From: Phocaeicola intestinalis
GTDB taxonomy: Bacteria; Bacteroidota; Bacteroidia; Bacteroidales; Bacteroidaceae
Reading direction: 5' to 3'
Assembly (NCBI RefSeq): GCF_014837065.1
Contig: NZ_JACSPP010000007.1
Location: forward strand, 30,974-94,973
DNA length: 64,000 bases
The position numbers and the translations under genes are program-made. This document shows positions 32,961 to 40,325 of this stretch, piece by piece. The first letter of the stretch is position 1; the number at the start of each line of letters is the position of its first letter. The notes beneath the pieces are model-generated. The model was not told the DNA's origin. It worked only from the letters and a program-made list of their open reading frames with translations, and did not search any database.

Positions 32961-33368
32961 TTAATTATTAATCGAAATCCACACCCCTTCACCCCGTGCT
33001 TTTGCCTCCACAATGCGTTGTTTCAATTTCTCCACCCACAAGCACGAGTCCGTCAAGATACCCGGTTCCTGGCACTCGCCAACAAGGATGCATCCTGCCG
33101 TATCTTCTACGGTGTTTCCGGCGTGGATGCGGATACCTTCAAATTTAGGGACATGCAGCAGCAGCGGAAGCCATTGCTTGAACTTGGGTGAGCGGGTTAT
33201 CACCACCGGATAACGCCCTTCGGGGATTGCCGTGCGTCCGGGCACTTTCTTCGCTTTCCTTTTTCGCCACTTCGGCTCCAAGGTGTAGCAGCACTCTTTC
33301 CCGTCCACCAATAACTTGCCCAACGTGTAGGGCTTATCTTTTACGATTCGGTTTAAGGTCAATTCCAT
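32961..33368 (-). CDS. DUF5675 family protein, module B
   Basis: A 135-residue paralogue of the module A DUF5675 protein. Shared blocks: MELTLNRIVKDKPYTLGKLLVDG, TLEPKW, VPGRTAIPEGRYPVVITRSPKF, WLPLLLHVPKFEGIRIHAGN, DTAGCILVGE and EAKARGEGVWI. Its start lies 35 bp inside the end of the primase-like gene, so the two are translationally coupled, more tightly than in module A. Activity unknown. Confidence 0.85.
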   Translation of the reverse strand: MELTLNRIVKDKPYTLGKLLVDGKECCYTLEPKWRKRKAKKVPGRTAIPEGRYPVVITRSPKFKQWLPLLLHVPKFEGIRIHAGNTVEDTAGCILVGECQEPGILTDSCLWVEKLKQRIVEAKARGEGVWISINN

Positions 33369-35730
33369 CGCTCCTGAATTTTAGTTTTTTGTAATTGTCA
33401 TTTGTCATTTTGTCATTTGTCATTTTGTTTCGGGTGATATACCCCCTGCATATCCATTGGTTAATCATGGGTCTTGTTCCCTCGGCATTCATCCCCTCTC
33501 TTTGCCGTAACCGGATAGCGTCTTGCAGGGTAAATTCATCCGGCAAAAACTCCAATAAGTTATGCCGACCGGGCTTTGAATCAGAACTGTTTTTTTCTTT
33601 CATCGCCTCCTCTATCGCCTCCCCGAAAAACTCCATCTTGCACCACATGTCGTAGTGGAAAGACCAGCGCACGAAGTCTTCAATGCTTTTGTCCCATTTC
33701 TCGCCATTCGCCACATAGAGCACACAAGCCTTGAGATAAGCAATCACGTTCGCCCGAAAACTCAGGTTTTCATACACACGGCTTTGCGAGAGCGTGGCGA
33801 ACTCGGCATTCTCCTTCCGCATCTTTTCCGCCAGCCGGAAAGCCTGCGGGCAATCCACCAGCCCCGTGGCACGGTTCAGGTTCTCGATGTAAGGGCGGAG
33901 TTCTTCATCGAACGCCGCATCATACGTGCCATACACCGGCATGTCCGCACCTATCTCACGCTCCGGAATCGTACAGAAATTGATGCGCGAGATAGGCCCG
34001 TCCGTGAGCACACGCGAGAAATACCGTTTCCCTTTCAGGATAGTTGTAGCGGCATTCCAGTTAAACCGGATGGTCACTTTCTCGGTGATACTCTGCGTCC
34101 CCACACGGGTCTGCCCGTAGCGGTTTCCGGGGTCAAAAGCCAAACACATGATTTGAAACTGCTGGTTTCCCCGTCCCGACCCGCGCAAGGCATCGAACTG
34201 GTCAATCTCGTTCAGTTTCGTGTACAGAAAATGCCCTTCCGCTTCGGCGGTACGCATCACGAAAGCCGGATTGGTCATGTCCGCATCAATTTCCTGAATC
34301 ACAAGCCCTTCCGGACGCTGCCTCTTGTCCTTGTTCGAGCCTTTCGAGTTCACCTCGTTTTTCCATTCCCTTTCCCTGCGCAAGTTTTCTTCGTCCCTGC
34401 GCCGGATGTCCGCCATAATGCGGTTTATCGGCTCCGAGATACAGTCCTTTCCGGCACCCGTTCCAGCCATAAGCACGTTCATCAGCGTGGCTTCATGCTC
34501 CACATTGTCGATGTACTTAAATCTTACCTTATGCAGGTGTGTTGCGAGCGGTGGAAACACCGCATGAGCCACGGCAGGCTTGTACACGTCGGGGGTGCGG
34601 CTCACAAGAAGCCCGATAAGTTTGGGCAGCTTTTTCGGCAATTCGGGCGGTACTGTAGGGGCGTATCGCATACGCCCGGAAACATCCGCACACACATCCC
34701 CATTGGCGTTCTCGTTGGTGCATTCGGGCGTATGCGATACGCCCCTACAAGCTTCTTTCATCAGCTTCGGCATACTGTACCATTTCGCCGAACACGCCGA
34801 ATGAATCAGCCCTTTCATTTCTTCCTCCGAAAGCCCGTAACGTGGCATAATCTGTAAAAGAATTTCCTCGTTATTATCCGTAATGTAGCGCAAATGCGAA
34901 GCCAGCCGATGCAACTTGTCGTTGCGCTCTCCCTGCACCGGTTCGCCGCCCGTAAGCGCAAACCAATGCCGGATAATGTCCGAGTAAGGTACACCCTTGA
35001 AAGCCATCTCCGTAGGGGCGTATTGCATACGCCCGGAAACATCCGCTTTATCATCCACATGCGCATCACCGCTGGCGTTTTCGTTGACGCATTCGGGCGT
35101 ATGCGATACGCCCCTACGATTATCATCGGACAATCCAGCGTGACAAGGAGATTCTTCATTCTTAAAAAGTTTATCCTCATCCACATAGATAATATAATCC
35201 TCCGGCACCACAAACGAAGACCGTGCCAAGTCCTTCACGCTCTGGTCATAATTCGCGTCCCCCAACTGCTCCGACATCCACTTTTGTGCCCCTGCCAAGT
35301 CCATCCCATCGGGGATAATGAAGAACAACCGCAGCCCCTCGGTACTGGGCGTAACATGCGCCAACACCACAAAGCGGAGCACATTCTTCGTTCTTAATTC
35401 TTCACTCTTCATTTCCCAATACTCCCGCGGACTGGGCAAATGGTCAATATCATACATCGAAAGCCCCGAAGGCACGGCATCCGCATTCAATCTCCTTCCG
35501 TTCCTAAACGTGGCGTGTGGCGTAAAAATCGGAAGCCTTTTCTTCAATCCAGCCTTCAAGGTTTCGTAATCTTCCTTTACCATTTCACCACGCTTTACTT
35601 TCTCCAGTCCGTCCGCTATCTGCGCACAGATATCAGCGACCAGCGGCGAGCGTACCGCCTTCCAAAACAGCTCGGACGTGCACTCGCGCACCTCCCGGCT
35701 TCTGATGTTATTTGATATTCCGAAACTCAT
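33334..35730 (-). CDS. Primase-like BT4734/VirE-N plus DUF3987 protein with in-frame repeats, module B
   Basis: A 798-residue homologue of the module A protein: PrimPol-like N-terminus (MYDIDHLPSPREYW, TPSTEGLRLFFIIPDG, KDLARSSFVV) and DUF3987-type second half with GTGAGKDCISEP, where Asp follows GK in place of Ser/Thr. Two inserts are absent from module A: about residues 204-239 and 327-358, encoded by GTAGGGGCGTAT palindromic repeats, in frame and adding RGVSHTPEC...GRMQYAPT-like peptide. The C-terminus is extended by MTNDKMTNDNYKK from the TGACAAATGACAA repeat. Start chosen at MSFGISNN; seven codons upstream also possible. Confidence 0.8.
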   Translation of the reverse strand: MSFGISNNIRSREVRECTSELFWKAVRSPLVADICAQIADGLEKVKRGEMVKEDYETLKAGLKKRLPIFTPHATFRNGRRLNADAVPSGLSMYDIDHLPSPREYWEMKSEELRTKNVLRFVVLAHVTPSTEGLRLFFIIPDGMDLAGAQKWMSEQLGDANYDQSVKDLARSSFVVPEDYIIYVDEDKLFKNEESPCHAGLSDDNRRGVSHTPECVNENASGDAHVDDKADVSGRMQYAPTEMAFKGVPYSDIIRHWFALTGGEPVQGERNDKLHRLASHLRYITDNNEEILLQIMPRYGLSEEEMKGLIHSACSAKWYSMPKLMKEACRGVSHTPECTNENANGDVCADVSGRMRYAPTVPPELPKKLPKLIGLLVSRTPDVYKPAVAHAVFPPLATHLHKVRFKYIDNVEHEATLMNVLMAGTGAGKDCISEPINRIMADIRRRDEENLRREREWKNEVNSKGSNKDKRQRPEGLVIQEIDADMTNPAFVMRTAEAEGHFLYTKLNEIDQFDALRGSGRGNQQFQIMCLAFDPGNRYGQTRVGTQSITEKVTIRFNWNAATTILKGKRYFSRVLTDGPISRINFCTIPEREIGADMPVYGTYDAAFDEELRPYIENLNRATGLVDCPQAFRLAEKMRKENAEFATLSQSRVYENLSFRANVIAYLKACVLYVANGEKWDKSIEDFVRWSFHYDMWCKMEFFGEAIEEAMKEKNSSDSKPGRHNLLEFLPDEFTLQDAIRLRQREGMNAEGTRPMINQWICRGYITRNKMTNDKMTNDNYKKLKFRSDGIDLKPNRKR
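33392..33427 (-). repeat. Module B iterons inside the 3' end of the primase-like gene
   Basis: On the minus strand, TGACAAATGACA and TGACAAAATGACA steps, ending GACAATTA. The same repeats flank the module B AT palindrome. Confidence 0.8.
34655..34748. repeat. GTAGGGGCGTAT palindrome (family F), copy 1, inside a gene
   Basis: 94 bp with inverted ends GTAGGGGCGTATCGCATACG / CGTATGCGATACGCCCCTAC and a core containing ACATCCGC. It is read through in frame in the primase-like gene. Confidence 0.88.
35012..35117. repeat. GTAGGGGCGTAT palindrome (family F), copy 2, inside a gene
   Basis: 106 bp, same inverted ends, 12 bp longer in the core than copy 1, so the reading frame is kept in both. Confidence 0.88.
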
Positions 35731-35747
35731 AGTGTATGCTTTTTTCA

Positions 35748-35851
35748 CCACAGATTACACAGATTAATAAAATTAATTTATTTCCTCTGTGTGCCACTGT
35801 GGTGAATTTTGTCAATAATAAATTATTTAATCTGTGTAATCTGTGGTGAGT
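35748..35851. repeat. CACCACAGATTACACAG repeat (family C)
   Basis: TTTCACCACAGATTACACAG at the left and CTGTGTAATCTGTGGTGA at the right form an inverted pair around AT-rich sequence. Further copies or halves lie near 36295, 39683, 41142 and 41330. Confidence 0.8.
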
Positions 35852-35854
35852 GAA

Positions 35855-36172
35855 TCAGTATCCGAAAACATTGTCATACATCCCTTCGATGAACGCGCTC
35901 GCCTCCTTGCTTTCGTTCTCAATCACCTGCGAGGGGATTACGTCCACTTCGTCCAGCCCGATGCGGAGCGTCAGGCGTACCTGCGTGTCGCCCACCGAAG
36001 CCCTTCCGTGGCGCAACTTGATGCTCCGTGTGCCCGGCTTTGAAACGCCTTTCTTGTGTTCCGAAAAATTACCTTCCGTCGGGTTAATCAGCCCGATAGT
36101 CCCTTGGATTCGGCTTCCCGTGGAAACCAGCCGCTGGTATGCGGCGTCCGAAATCTGCAATGTTATATTCAT
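35855..36172 (-). CDS. Unknown small protein in the module B minus arm
   Basis: A 105-residue protein starting MNITLQISDAAYQRLVSTGSRIQGTIGLINP, with GTRSIKLRHGRASVGDTQVRLTLRIGLDEVDVIPSQVIENESKEASAFIEGMYDNVFGY after it. It looks like a compact mostly beta protein. The frame continues upstream through a family F palindrome (MYSGRMQYAPT), which I exclude because the conserved-looking protein starts at 36172. It takes the place of the 136-residue gene of module A. No family recognised. Confidence 0.62.
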   Translation of the reverse strand: MNITLQISDAAYQRLVSTGSRIQGTIGLINPTEGNFSEHKKGVSKPGTRSIKLRHGRASVGDTQVRLTLRIGLDEVDVIPSQVIENESKEASAFIEGMYDNVFGY

Positions 36173-36194
36173 AAGTCTTTGTGTTAAGTTTACC

Positions 36195-36273
36195 GTAGGG
36201 GCGTATTGCATACGCCCTGAATACATCCACGTGGATTAGTTGGCGCATCCGGGCGTATGCGATACGCCCCTAC
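36195..36273. repeat. GTAGGGGCGTAT palindrome (family F), copy 3
   Basis: 79 bp, extended by CC/GG outside the ends, just upstream of the 105-residue gene. It is the intergenic form of the element found twice inside the primase-like gene. Confidence 0.88.
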
Positions 36274-36321
36274 GGTGTAACTAATTATTTAAATCCGTGT
36301 AATCTGTGGTGAAAATCTAAA

Positions 36322-36609
36322 TCAGTTTTCCTCGTTCCCCAGCTTGACGAAGTTCACCAGCGTGATGTCCTGATAGGTTTGCTCGTTGTGGTCGTGTGTT
36401 TGGAAGCGCAGTTCGCCGTAGATGATGTCTTCGGGATGGATGTCCGCCTCTGCCACCGCTCCCAGCATCACCGCCACGTAGCGGTCGGGGTACCGCCCGC
36501 ACCAGTCGCTCAATGTCACCACCCGTTTGCTTATCGTTCCCTGTTCCGCCTTCTCGCTGCGCACGCTGAACACCTCGCCGCAACGCTCGATTTTCAAAAA
36601 TGCTTTCAT
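36322..36609 (-). CDS. Small protein at the head of the module B minus arm, OB-like
   Basis: A 95-residue protein: MKAFLKIERCGEVFSVRSEKAEQGTISKRVVTLSDW, then CGRYPDRYVAVMLGAVAEADIHPEDIIYGELRFQTHDHNEQTYQDITLVNFVKLGNEEN. The alternation of strands and the ending resemble small OB-fold proteins such as DUF3127, which would fit ssDNA binding beside a primase-like protein; this is a weak structural guess. The upstream continuation of the frame is repeat sequence, so the start is at 36609. Confidence 0.65.
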   Translation of the reverse strand: MKAFLKIERCGEVFSVRSEKAEQGTISKRVVTLSDWCGRYPDRYVAVMLGAVAEADIHPEDIIYGELRFQTHDHNEQTYQDITLVNFVKLGNEEN

Positions 36610-36631
36610 GGTTCTTTCGTTTTTATTTTTA

Positions 36632-36737
36632 AGTGACAAGGTGACAAGTTGACGAGGTGACAAGGTTCTGAATACTTTCGTTGGCGCCAGTCGATAGTAT
36701 CTGAAAACCTAGTACCTGGTACCTGGTCAACTAGTAC
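36632..36737. repeat. CTAGT-rich palindromic repeat (family A), copy 3
   Basis: Left arm of GGTGACAAGGTGACAAG steps, core with GAATACTTTCG and GATAGTATCTGA, right arm of CCTAGTACCTGGTACC. Lies in the leader of the 95-residue gene. Confidence 0.75.
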
Positions 36738-36756
36738 CTCTTGTTGATTACGGAAG

Positions 36757-36799
36757 CAAAGGTAAGCGTATGGATTGGGAAAAAACTGCCACGTGGCAG
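36757..36799 (-). promoter_or_regulatory. Promoter with operator-like palindrome, module B minus arm
   Basis: On the minus strand TACCTTTG (36764-36757) with a T-rich -33 region. Directly upstream is the perfect 14-bp palindrome CTGCCACGTGGCAG (36786-36799), placed where a regulator could cover the -33 box. Confidence 0.6.
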
Positions 36800-36987
36800 G
36801 CACGGCGTGGCTGGCACGGGCAGGTAGAATGCGGAAGAATTTTGCTAATCCCGCGAGGTATCTGCAATTTTAACATTTTATCCGTCTACTTTTCAGAATT
36901 TATGCGTTTATAAGAGTATATGATTAAACCATTTTTTGAACGATAAATTTATTGCCTCAATAATCTTTTTTATCGGGCAAAATTTTA

Positions 36988-36995
36988 TATCTTTG
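36988..36995 (+). promoter_or_regulatory. -7 box of the small membrane-protein pair
   Basis: TATCTTTG, 17 bp before the ATG at 37012. Confidence 0.6.
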
Positions 36996-37011
36996 CAAGA
37001 TAGTATTCATT

Positions 37012-37260
37012 ATGAACAACTTTGTAAGGCAACAAGAGGAACGAAAAGAAATAAAAGAAAAAGAAAAGTTAAGTCGGGAAAACCTTGGAAAATTTTTCTT
37101 TGACTTGGCTAAGCTCGTATTTACGTCAATGGCTTTGGTAGGAGGAGTTTCACTTATAGTGAATGAGGCCCGGATACAACAGGGCATATTGGCAACAATA
37201 GGAGTGTCATTGACATATACGTTTGCAGCAATAGGTTATAAAATTCTAAACGATAGATAA
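37012..37260 (+). CDS. Small membrane protein, DUF6722-like
   Basis: An 82-residue protein with a charged start (NNFVRQQEERKEIKEKEKLSRENLGKFFFDLAKL) and two hydrophobic segments (VFTSMALVGGVSLIV and GILATIGVSLTYTFAAIGYKIL). The LGKFFFDLAKL...F motif recalls small Bacteroidales proteins annotated DUF6722; I am not certain. It is followed two bases later by a 34-residue membrane peptide gene, forming a tiny operon on the plus strand between the two minus-strand parts of module B. Confidence 0.72.
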   Translation: MNNFVRQQEERKEIKEKEKLSRENLGKFFFDLAKLVFTSMALVGGVSLIVNEARIQQGILATIGVSLTYTFAAIGYKILNDR

Positions 37261-37262
37261 GT

Positions 37263-37367
37263 ATGGATTTTTTGATCATTCTATTTTCGATATGCCTCGT
37301 TATAGGCATCGGCATATTGATTTGGTTCAGGACGCCGAAAGGCAAGAAATGGCTTGCAAATCTATAA
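37263..37367 (+). CDS. 34-residue membrane peptide
   Basis: A single-pass peptide: MDFLIILFSICLVIGIGIL then IWFRTPKGKKWLANL. It has about 20 hydrophobic residues followed by a basic tail, so the tail probably faces the cytoplasm. It starts 2 bp after the stop of the preceding small membrane protein, so the two are almost certainly cotranslated and may interact. Confidence 0.7.
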   Translation: MDFLIILFSICLVIGIGILIWFRTPKGKKWLANL

Positions 37368-37435
37368 GACGGGCAAACACAATGTGCTAATAAATAATGT
37401 GCTAATGTGCTAATTACTTCATTTCACATTGGCAC

Positions 37436-37566
37436 ATTATCACATTCCACATTGCCACATTATCACATTGCCACATTCGCACATTGACACATTCGCACAT
37501 TATCACATTATCACATTGACACATTCGCACATTGACACATTCGCACATTATCACATTGCCACATTG
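37436..37566. repeat. CACATT minisatellite
   Basis: Tandem 10-12 bp units of the form ACATTnnCACATT/TATCAC, about a dozen copies with variation. No conserved repeat-spacer pattern, so not CRISPR. Confidence 0.8.
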
Positions 37567-37570
37567 ATGC

Positions 37571-38311
37571 TTACGCCCTCAGCAGGTCTTTCAGCAATTC
37601 TTGGAAGTCGAGCGTTTTCCGTTGGTCAAGGGCTTTTGCCGCGGCACGGCGCAGCGTTTCGGGCTTCATGTTCCACAAGGAGCCGAACGTCTGCCATTGT
37701 GCGGCGATGCCCAGCTGTCCGGAGATGTATTGCGCCACGATTCCCCTTTCGGCGTTCGAGAGCCCGAGGGGTTGCCAGTGTTCGTCAAGGATTTGCCCTT
37801 CTCTCAGTTTCCCGAGCAGGGAGCGGGCTTTGGGAGTATTCAGTATTTCGGGGATAGCGTGGGGTGTGGAGGTGTTTTTTCCGTTACGGGCGGTGGAAGT
37901 TTCGTGCAGGTAGGTGACCGCGGCTTTGCGGATGGCAAGGTTTTCGGCACGCATCCGGCTGATTTCTTCGGCATGGGCAGCGTCCTTGCGCTCGCTCTCG
38001 GCGCGCATCCGGCTGATTTCCTCATCTTTCCGGTTGATTATCTCGTCTTTCCGTCTGGCGTCCGCATGTGCCTGCTTGGCTTCTTCCGCCATGTCGTCCG
38101 CCCGCTGCTTGTGGCGGTCGCTTTCCAGCAGGGCTTGCTCTTTCAGGCGGCGCTCTTCTATCAGGTGCCTGCCCAGCCCCTCGATGATGTTCCGGCTGTT
38201 TTTCAGGAGGAAGGCATCTTGTTCGTTTAATATGTCTCCGGCTTTCGGAGCTTTCTGCTCTTCTTCGGCATCCTCCTGACCTGCCGGCATGTTCTTCATT
38301 TGCTTTTTCAT
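37571..38311 (-). CDS. Coiled-coil protein in module B
   Basis: A 246-residue protein. The N-terminal part is disordered and acidic; the middle (about 60-140) is a long coiled coil (LIEERRLKEQALLESDRHKQRADDMAEEAKQAHADARRKDEIINRKDEEISRMRAE). The C-terminal part (about 165-246) looks globular and helical: ILNTPKARSLLGKLREGQILDEHWQPLGLSNAERGIVAQYISGQLGIAAQWQTFGSLW. An EEISRMRAE unit occurs twice within the coil. No counterpart in module A. It could be a structural or DNA-partner protein. Family unknown to me. Confidence 0.72.
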   Translation of the reverse strand: MKKQMKNMPAGQEDAEEEQKAPKAGDILNEQDAFLLKNSRNIIEGLGRHLIEERRLKEQALLESDRHKQRADDMAEEAKQAHADARRKDEIINRKDEEISRMRAESERKDAAHAEEISRMRAENLAIRKAAVTYLHETSTARNGKNTSTPHAIPEILNTPKARSLLGKLREGQILDEHWQPLGLSNAERGIVAQYISGQLGIAAQWQTFGSLWNMKPETLRRAAAKALDQRKTLDFQELLKDLLRA

Positions 38312-38536
38312 ATATTGTCGTTTTAAAGTTAACGGTTTGTTCGTTTTACTTGTATGATAGTTACAAATATAAATCAAATATTTTGAAAAAACAAGAATTT
38401 ATAATGAAAAAGTTGTTGCAATCAACGATTTAACATGTATATTTAGGGGGACACAAGGGCAGACAGAAGAAGTCCGCGCGCGCCCGTGCGGAGGCTCATA
38501 TTTGCCCGGCGCGGCGCAGCTATATCCGCCGGCATA

Positions 38537-38550
38537 CGCATATATATGCG
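38537..38550. repeat. CGCATATATATGCG palindrome, module B
   Basis: Identical to the module A site, extended to 16 bp (ACG...CGT). Here it lies 5' of the AT palindrome, whereas in module A it lies 3' of it. Confidence 0.75.
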
Positions 38551-38585
38551 TTCCTCATTCATTATAAGTGCATCATAATACGGGC

Positions 38586-38821
38586 ATGACAATGACAAAT
38601 GACAAATGACAATTAGCAAGAAGCCGTTTTTTTGGAGTAAAAAAAGAGAGTATTAAAATTTATATTATATATAATATATATATTATATATAATATACTAT
38701 ATATTGTCATTTTCTTTCCTTTCAAAGCGATTACGAAAAAAGTTAATTGTCATTTTGTCATTTGTCATTCGTCACTGCCTTCGGCGATAACAATGTATCG
38801 TGACAATGACAAATGACAATT
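38586..38821. repeat. Module B centre: AT palindrome flanked by inverted iterons
   Basis: Left: TGACAATGACAAATGACA steps ending AATTA (38586-38615). Centre: a perfect 36-bp A/T palindrome (38661-38696). Right: the inverse, TAATTGTCATTTTGTCATTTGTCATT in steps (38744-38769). A further direct set lies at 38800-38821. The midpoint between the inner iteron ends is within 1 bp of the palindrome centre. Same design as module A with a different repeat sequence. Confidence 0.82.
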
Positions 38822-38963
38822 ACTTGTTTATCTATGGCATCGAAAATATGGACTTGTATGATATATTATTTTTTTTGATTCCTTTATTTGTTCATTTACA
38901 GCTACATACGGAGTAAAACAGAATACTATTAACAGATTTTCACACCAACCGTTTTCAAATCCA

Positions 38964-38993
38964 TTGCCGGGTGGAAAAGATTGCGTACCTTTG
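38964..38993 (+). promoter_or_regulatory. Promoter of HU-like gene B
   Basis: ATTG (38963-38966), 19 bp, TACCTTTG 38986-38993; same -7 box as in module A. Confidence 0.78.
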
Positions 38994-38999
38994 CAGCAT

Positions 39000-39158
39000 A
39001 CAGGTAACAAGTTAACAAGGTGACAAGGTTTTAGATACTAGGTGACTAGTTGACCAGGTACTAGTTGACTAGTTTTTAGATACCATTAGTAAAACTATTC
39101 AGAACCTAGTACCTGGTCACCTAGTTAACTAGTCACCTAAAACAGTACCTTGTCACCT
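39000..39158. repeat. CTAGT-rich palindromic repeat (family A), copy 4
   Basis: GGTAACAAGTTAACAAGGTGACAAGG-type left arm, core with AGATACCATTAGTAAAACTATTC, right arm of CCTAGTACCTGGTCACC steps. It occupies the leader of the HU-like gene. Confidence 0.8.
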
Positions 39159-39190
39159 TAAAAACTTAAAAACTTAAAAACTAAACTACT

Positions 39191-39679
39191 ATGATTGACT
39201 ATTCTGTTTACTTAACTGGAAACCCCATGGACGAAGAAGCTCCGGAAAAGGCATACGCACGTGCCCAGATGAAAGAGTCGATGACCTTCGACAAGTTTGT
39301 GAAGCACATTGCCGACCACAACGGGGTGTTCTCGCGCGGCACGGTGCAGGGCGTGGTGCTCGACATGTGCGAGTGCCTGGTGGAGATGCTGCTCAACGGC
39401 AACAAGGTGCAGCTGGGCGCGCTGGGCGACTTCTGGATTTCGCTTTCGTCGAAGGCCGCGGATTCGCTGGCGGACTTCACCGCGGCGAACATCACGGGCA
39501 TCAACGTGATTTTCACTCCCGGTTCGGACTTTGCCGACCTCATCAGCCGTGCGCAGTTCAATCCCGTAGCAAGCCGCGCGGCGCAGGCAGCTACGCTCAA
39601 GGCGGAGAAAGCCGGCGAGGCTACCGTAGACCTGGAAGCGGCGAAACGCAAACCTGCTGCTTCGGAACCGGGCGTGTAA
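39191..39679 (+). CDS. HU-like DNA-binding protein, module B
   Basis: A 162-residue HU-HIG-like protein, nearly the same as the module A copy through the HU core (FDKFVKHIADHNGVFSRGTVQG, LVEMLLNGNKVQLGALGDFWISL). Differences cluster at the start (YLTGNP for YMMTNP, EKAYARAQMKES) and the end. The identical spacer ACTAAACTACT before both ATG codons shows the similarity extends into the leader. It diverges from the minus-strand arm and lies next to the iteron/palindrome region, so binding there is the natural guess. Confidence 0.88.
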   Translation: MIDYSVYLTGNPMDEEAPEKAYARAQMKESMTFDKFVKHIADHNGVFSRGTVQGVVLDMCECLVEMLLNGNKVQLGALGDFWISLSSKAADSLADFTAANITGINVIFTPGSDFADLISRAQFNPVASRAAQAATLKAEKAGEATVDLEAAKRKPAASEPGV

Positions 39680-39705
39680 CTTTTTCACCACAGATTACAC
39701 AGATT

Positions 39706-39785
39706 TTTCAATTTACGATTTGACAATTTACTATCTACTATTTTTGACATTAAATCGTACTTCGTAAATCGAAAAATAGTAAATC
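39706..39785. repeat. Family H repeat, copy 2, with family C fragments
   Basis: CAATTTACGATTTGACAATTT ... ATCGTACTTCGTAAATCGAAAA, framed by CACCACAGATTACACAG and AATCTGTGTTAATCTGCG pieces. It fills the gap between the HU-like and smalltalk genes of module B. Confidence 0.75.
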
Positions 39786-39878
39786 AAAGAATCTGTGTTA
39801 ATCTGCGAAAATCTGCGTTTCAAAAAAACTCACAAACTCACAAACTCAAAAACTAACAAACTCAAAAACTTAAAAGCT

Positions 39879-39974
39879 ATGGAAAAGAAAAACATCTGGG
39901 GCATCGTGATTCAGACCCTTATCACCATTCTCACCGCTATCGGGACCACGCTGGGCGTGACCTCGTGCATTTGA
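39879..39974 (+). CDS. Smalltalk peptide, module B
   Basis: A 31-residue peptide, identical to the module A copy except Val10 for Ile10. Same basic start, hydrophobic stretch and LGVTSCI end with a lipobox-like VTSC one residue before the stop. It is preceded by AAAAGCT as in module A. A 192-bp inverted-repeat element begins 14 bp after its stop codon. The near-identity over two otherwise diverged modules argues for a selected product or recent exchange. Confidence 0.82.
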   Translation: MEKKNIWGIVIQTLITILTAIGTTLGVTSCI

Positions 39975-39988
39975 TGATAAAAATCTTA

Positions 39989-40180
39989 GAAGCTGTTTTG
40001 AATTTCTCCAAAAAGTTTTTCTTGGCTTGATGTGTTCGTTTTCGTGTGTGCTTTGGGCGATTTTTTGGTCCTTTCCGCTCCTGTTCTTCGTCAGATAGCC
40101 CGCTATCTTCCTCATCACAGAAGCGAAAATGCCTCAAAAACTCATCCCAAATCATCGCACGATAAATTCAAAACAGCTTC
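39989..40180. mobile_element. 192-bp MITE-like element, copy 1
   Basis: Ends are the inverted repeat GAAGCTGTTTTGAATTT / AAATTCAAAACAGCTTC. It is flanked by the direct duplication TTA (39986-39988 and 40181-40183). No transposase is present. It lies in opposite orientation to copies 2 and 3. Confidence 0.88.
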
Positions 40181-40325
40181 TTATTTTTATTTGCACTATT
40201 CAATTATACATATTATTTTGTGTCAACAAAAAAAGATTCCCAAAAATGTAAAATCATTGTTCCATCAAAAAGAGAAGTGTCTCTTTAATATACAGACCGA
40301 CAATGACTTTTTATTTAGTAATCAG

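Noticed and set aside
37436..37566. CRISPR-like look of the CACATT array
   Set aside because: Units are 10-12 bp, vary freely, and there are no unique spacers or cas genes.
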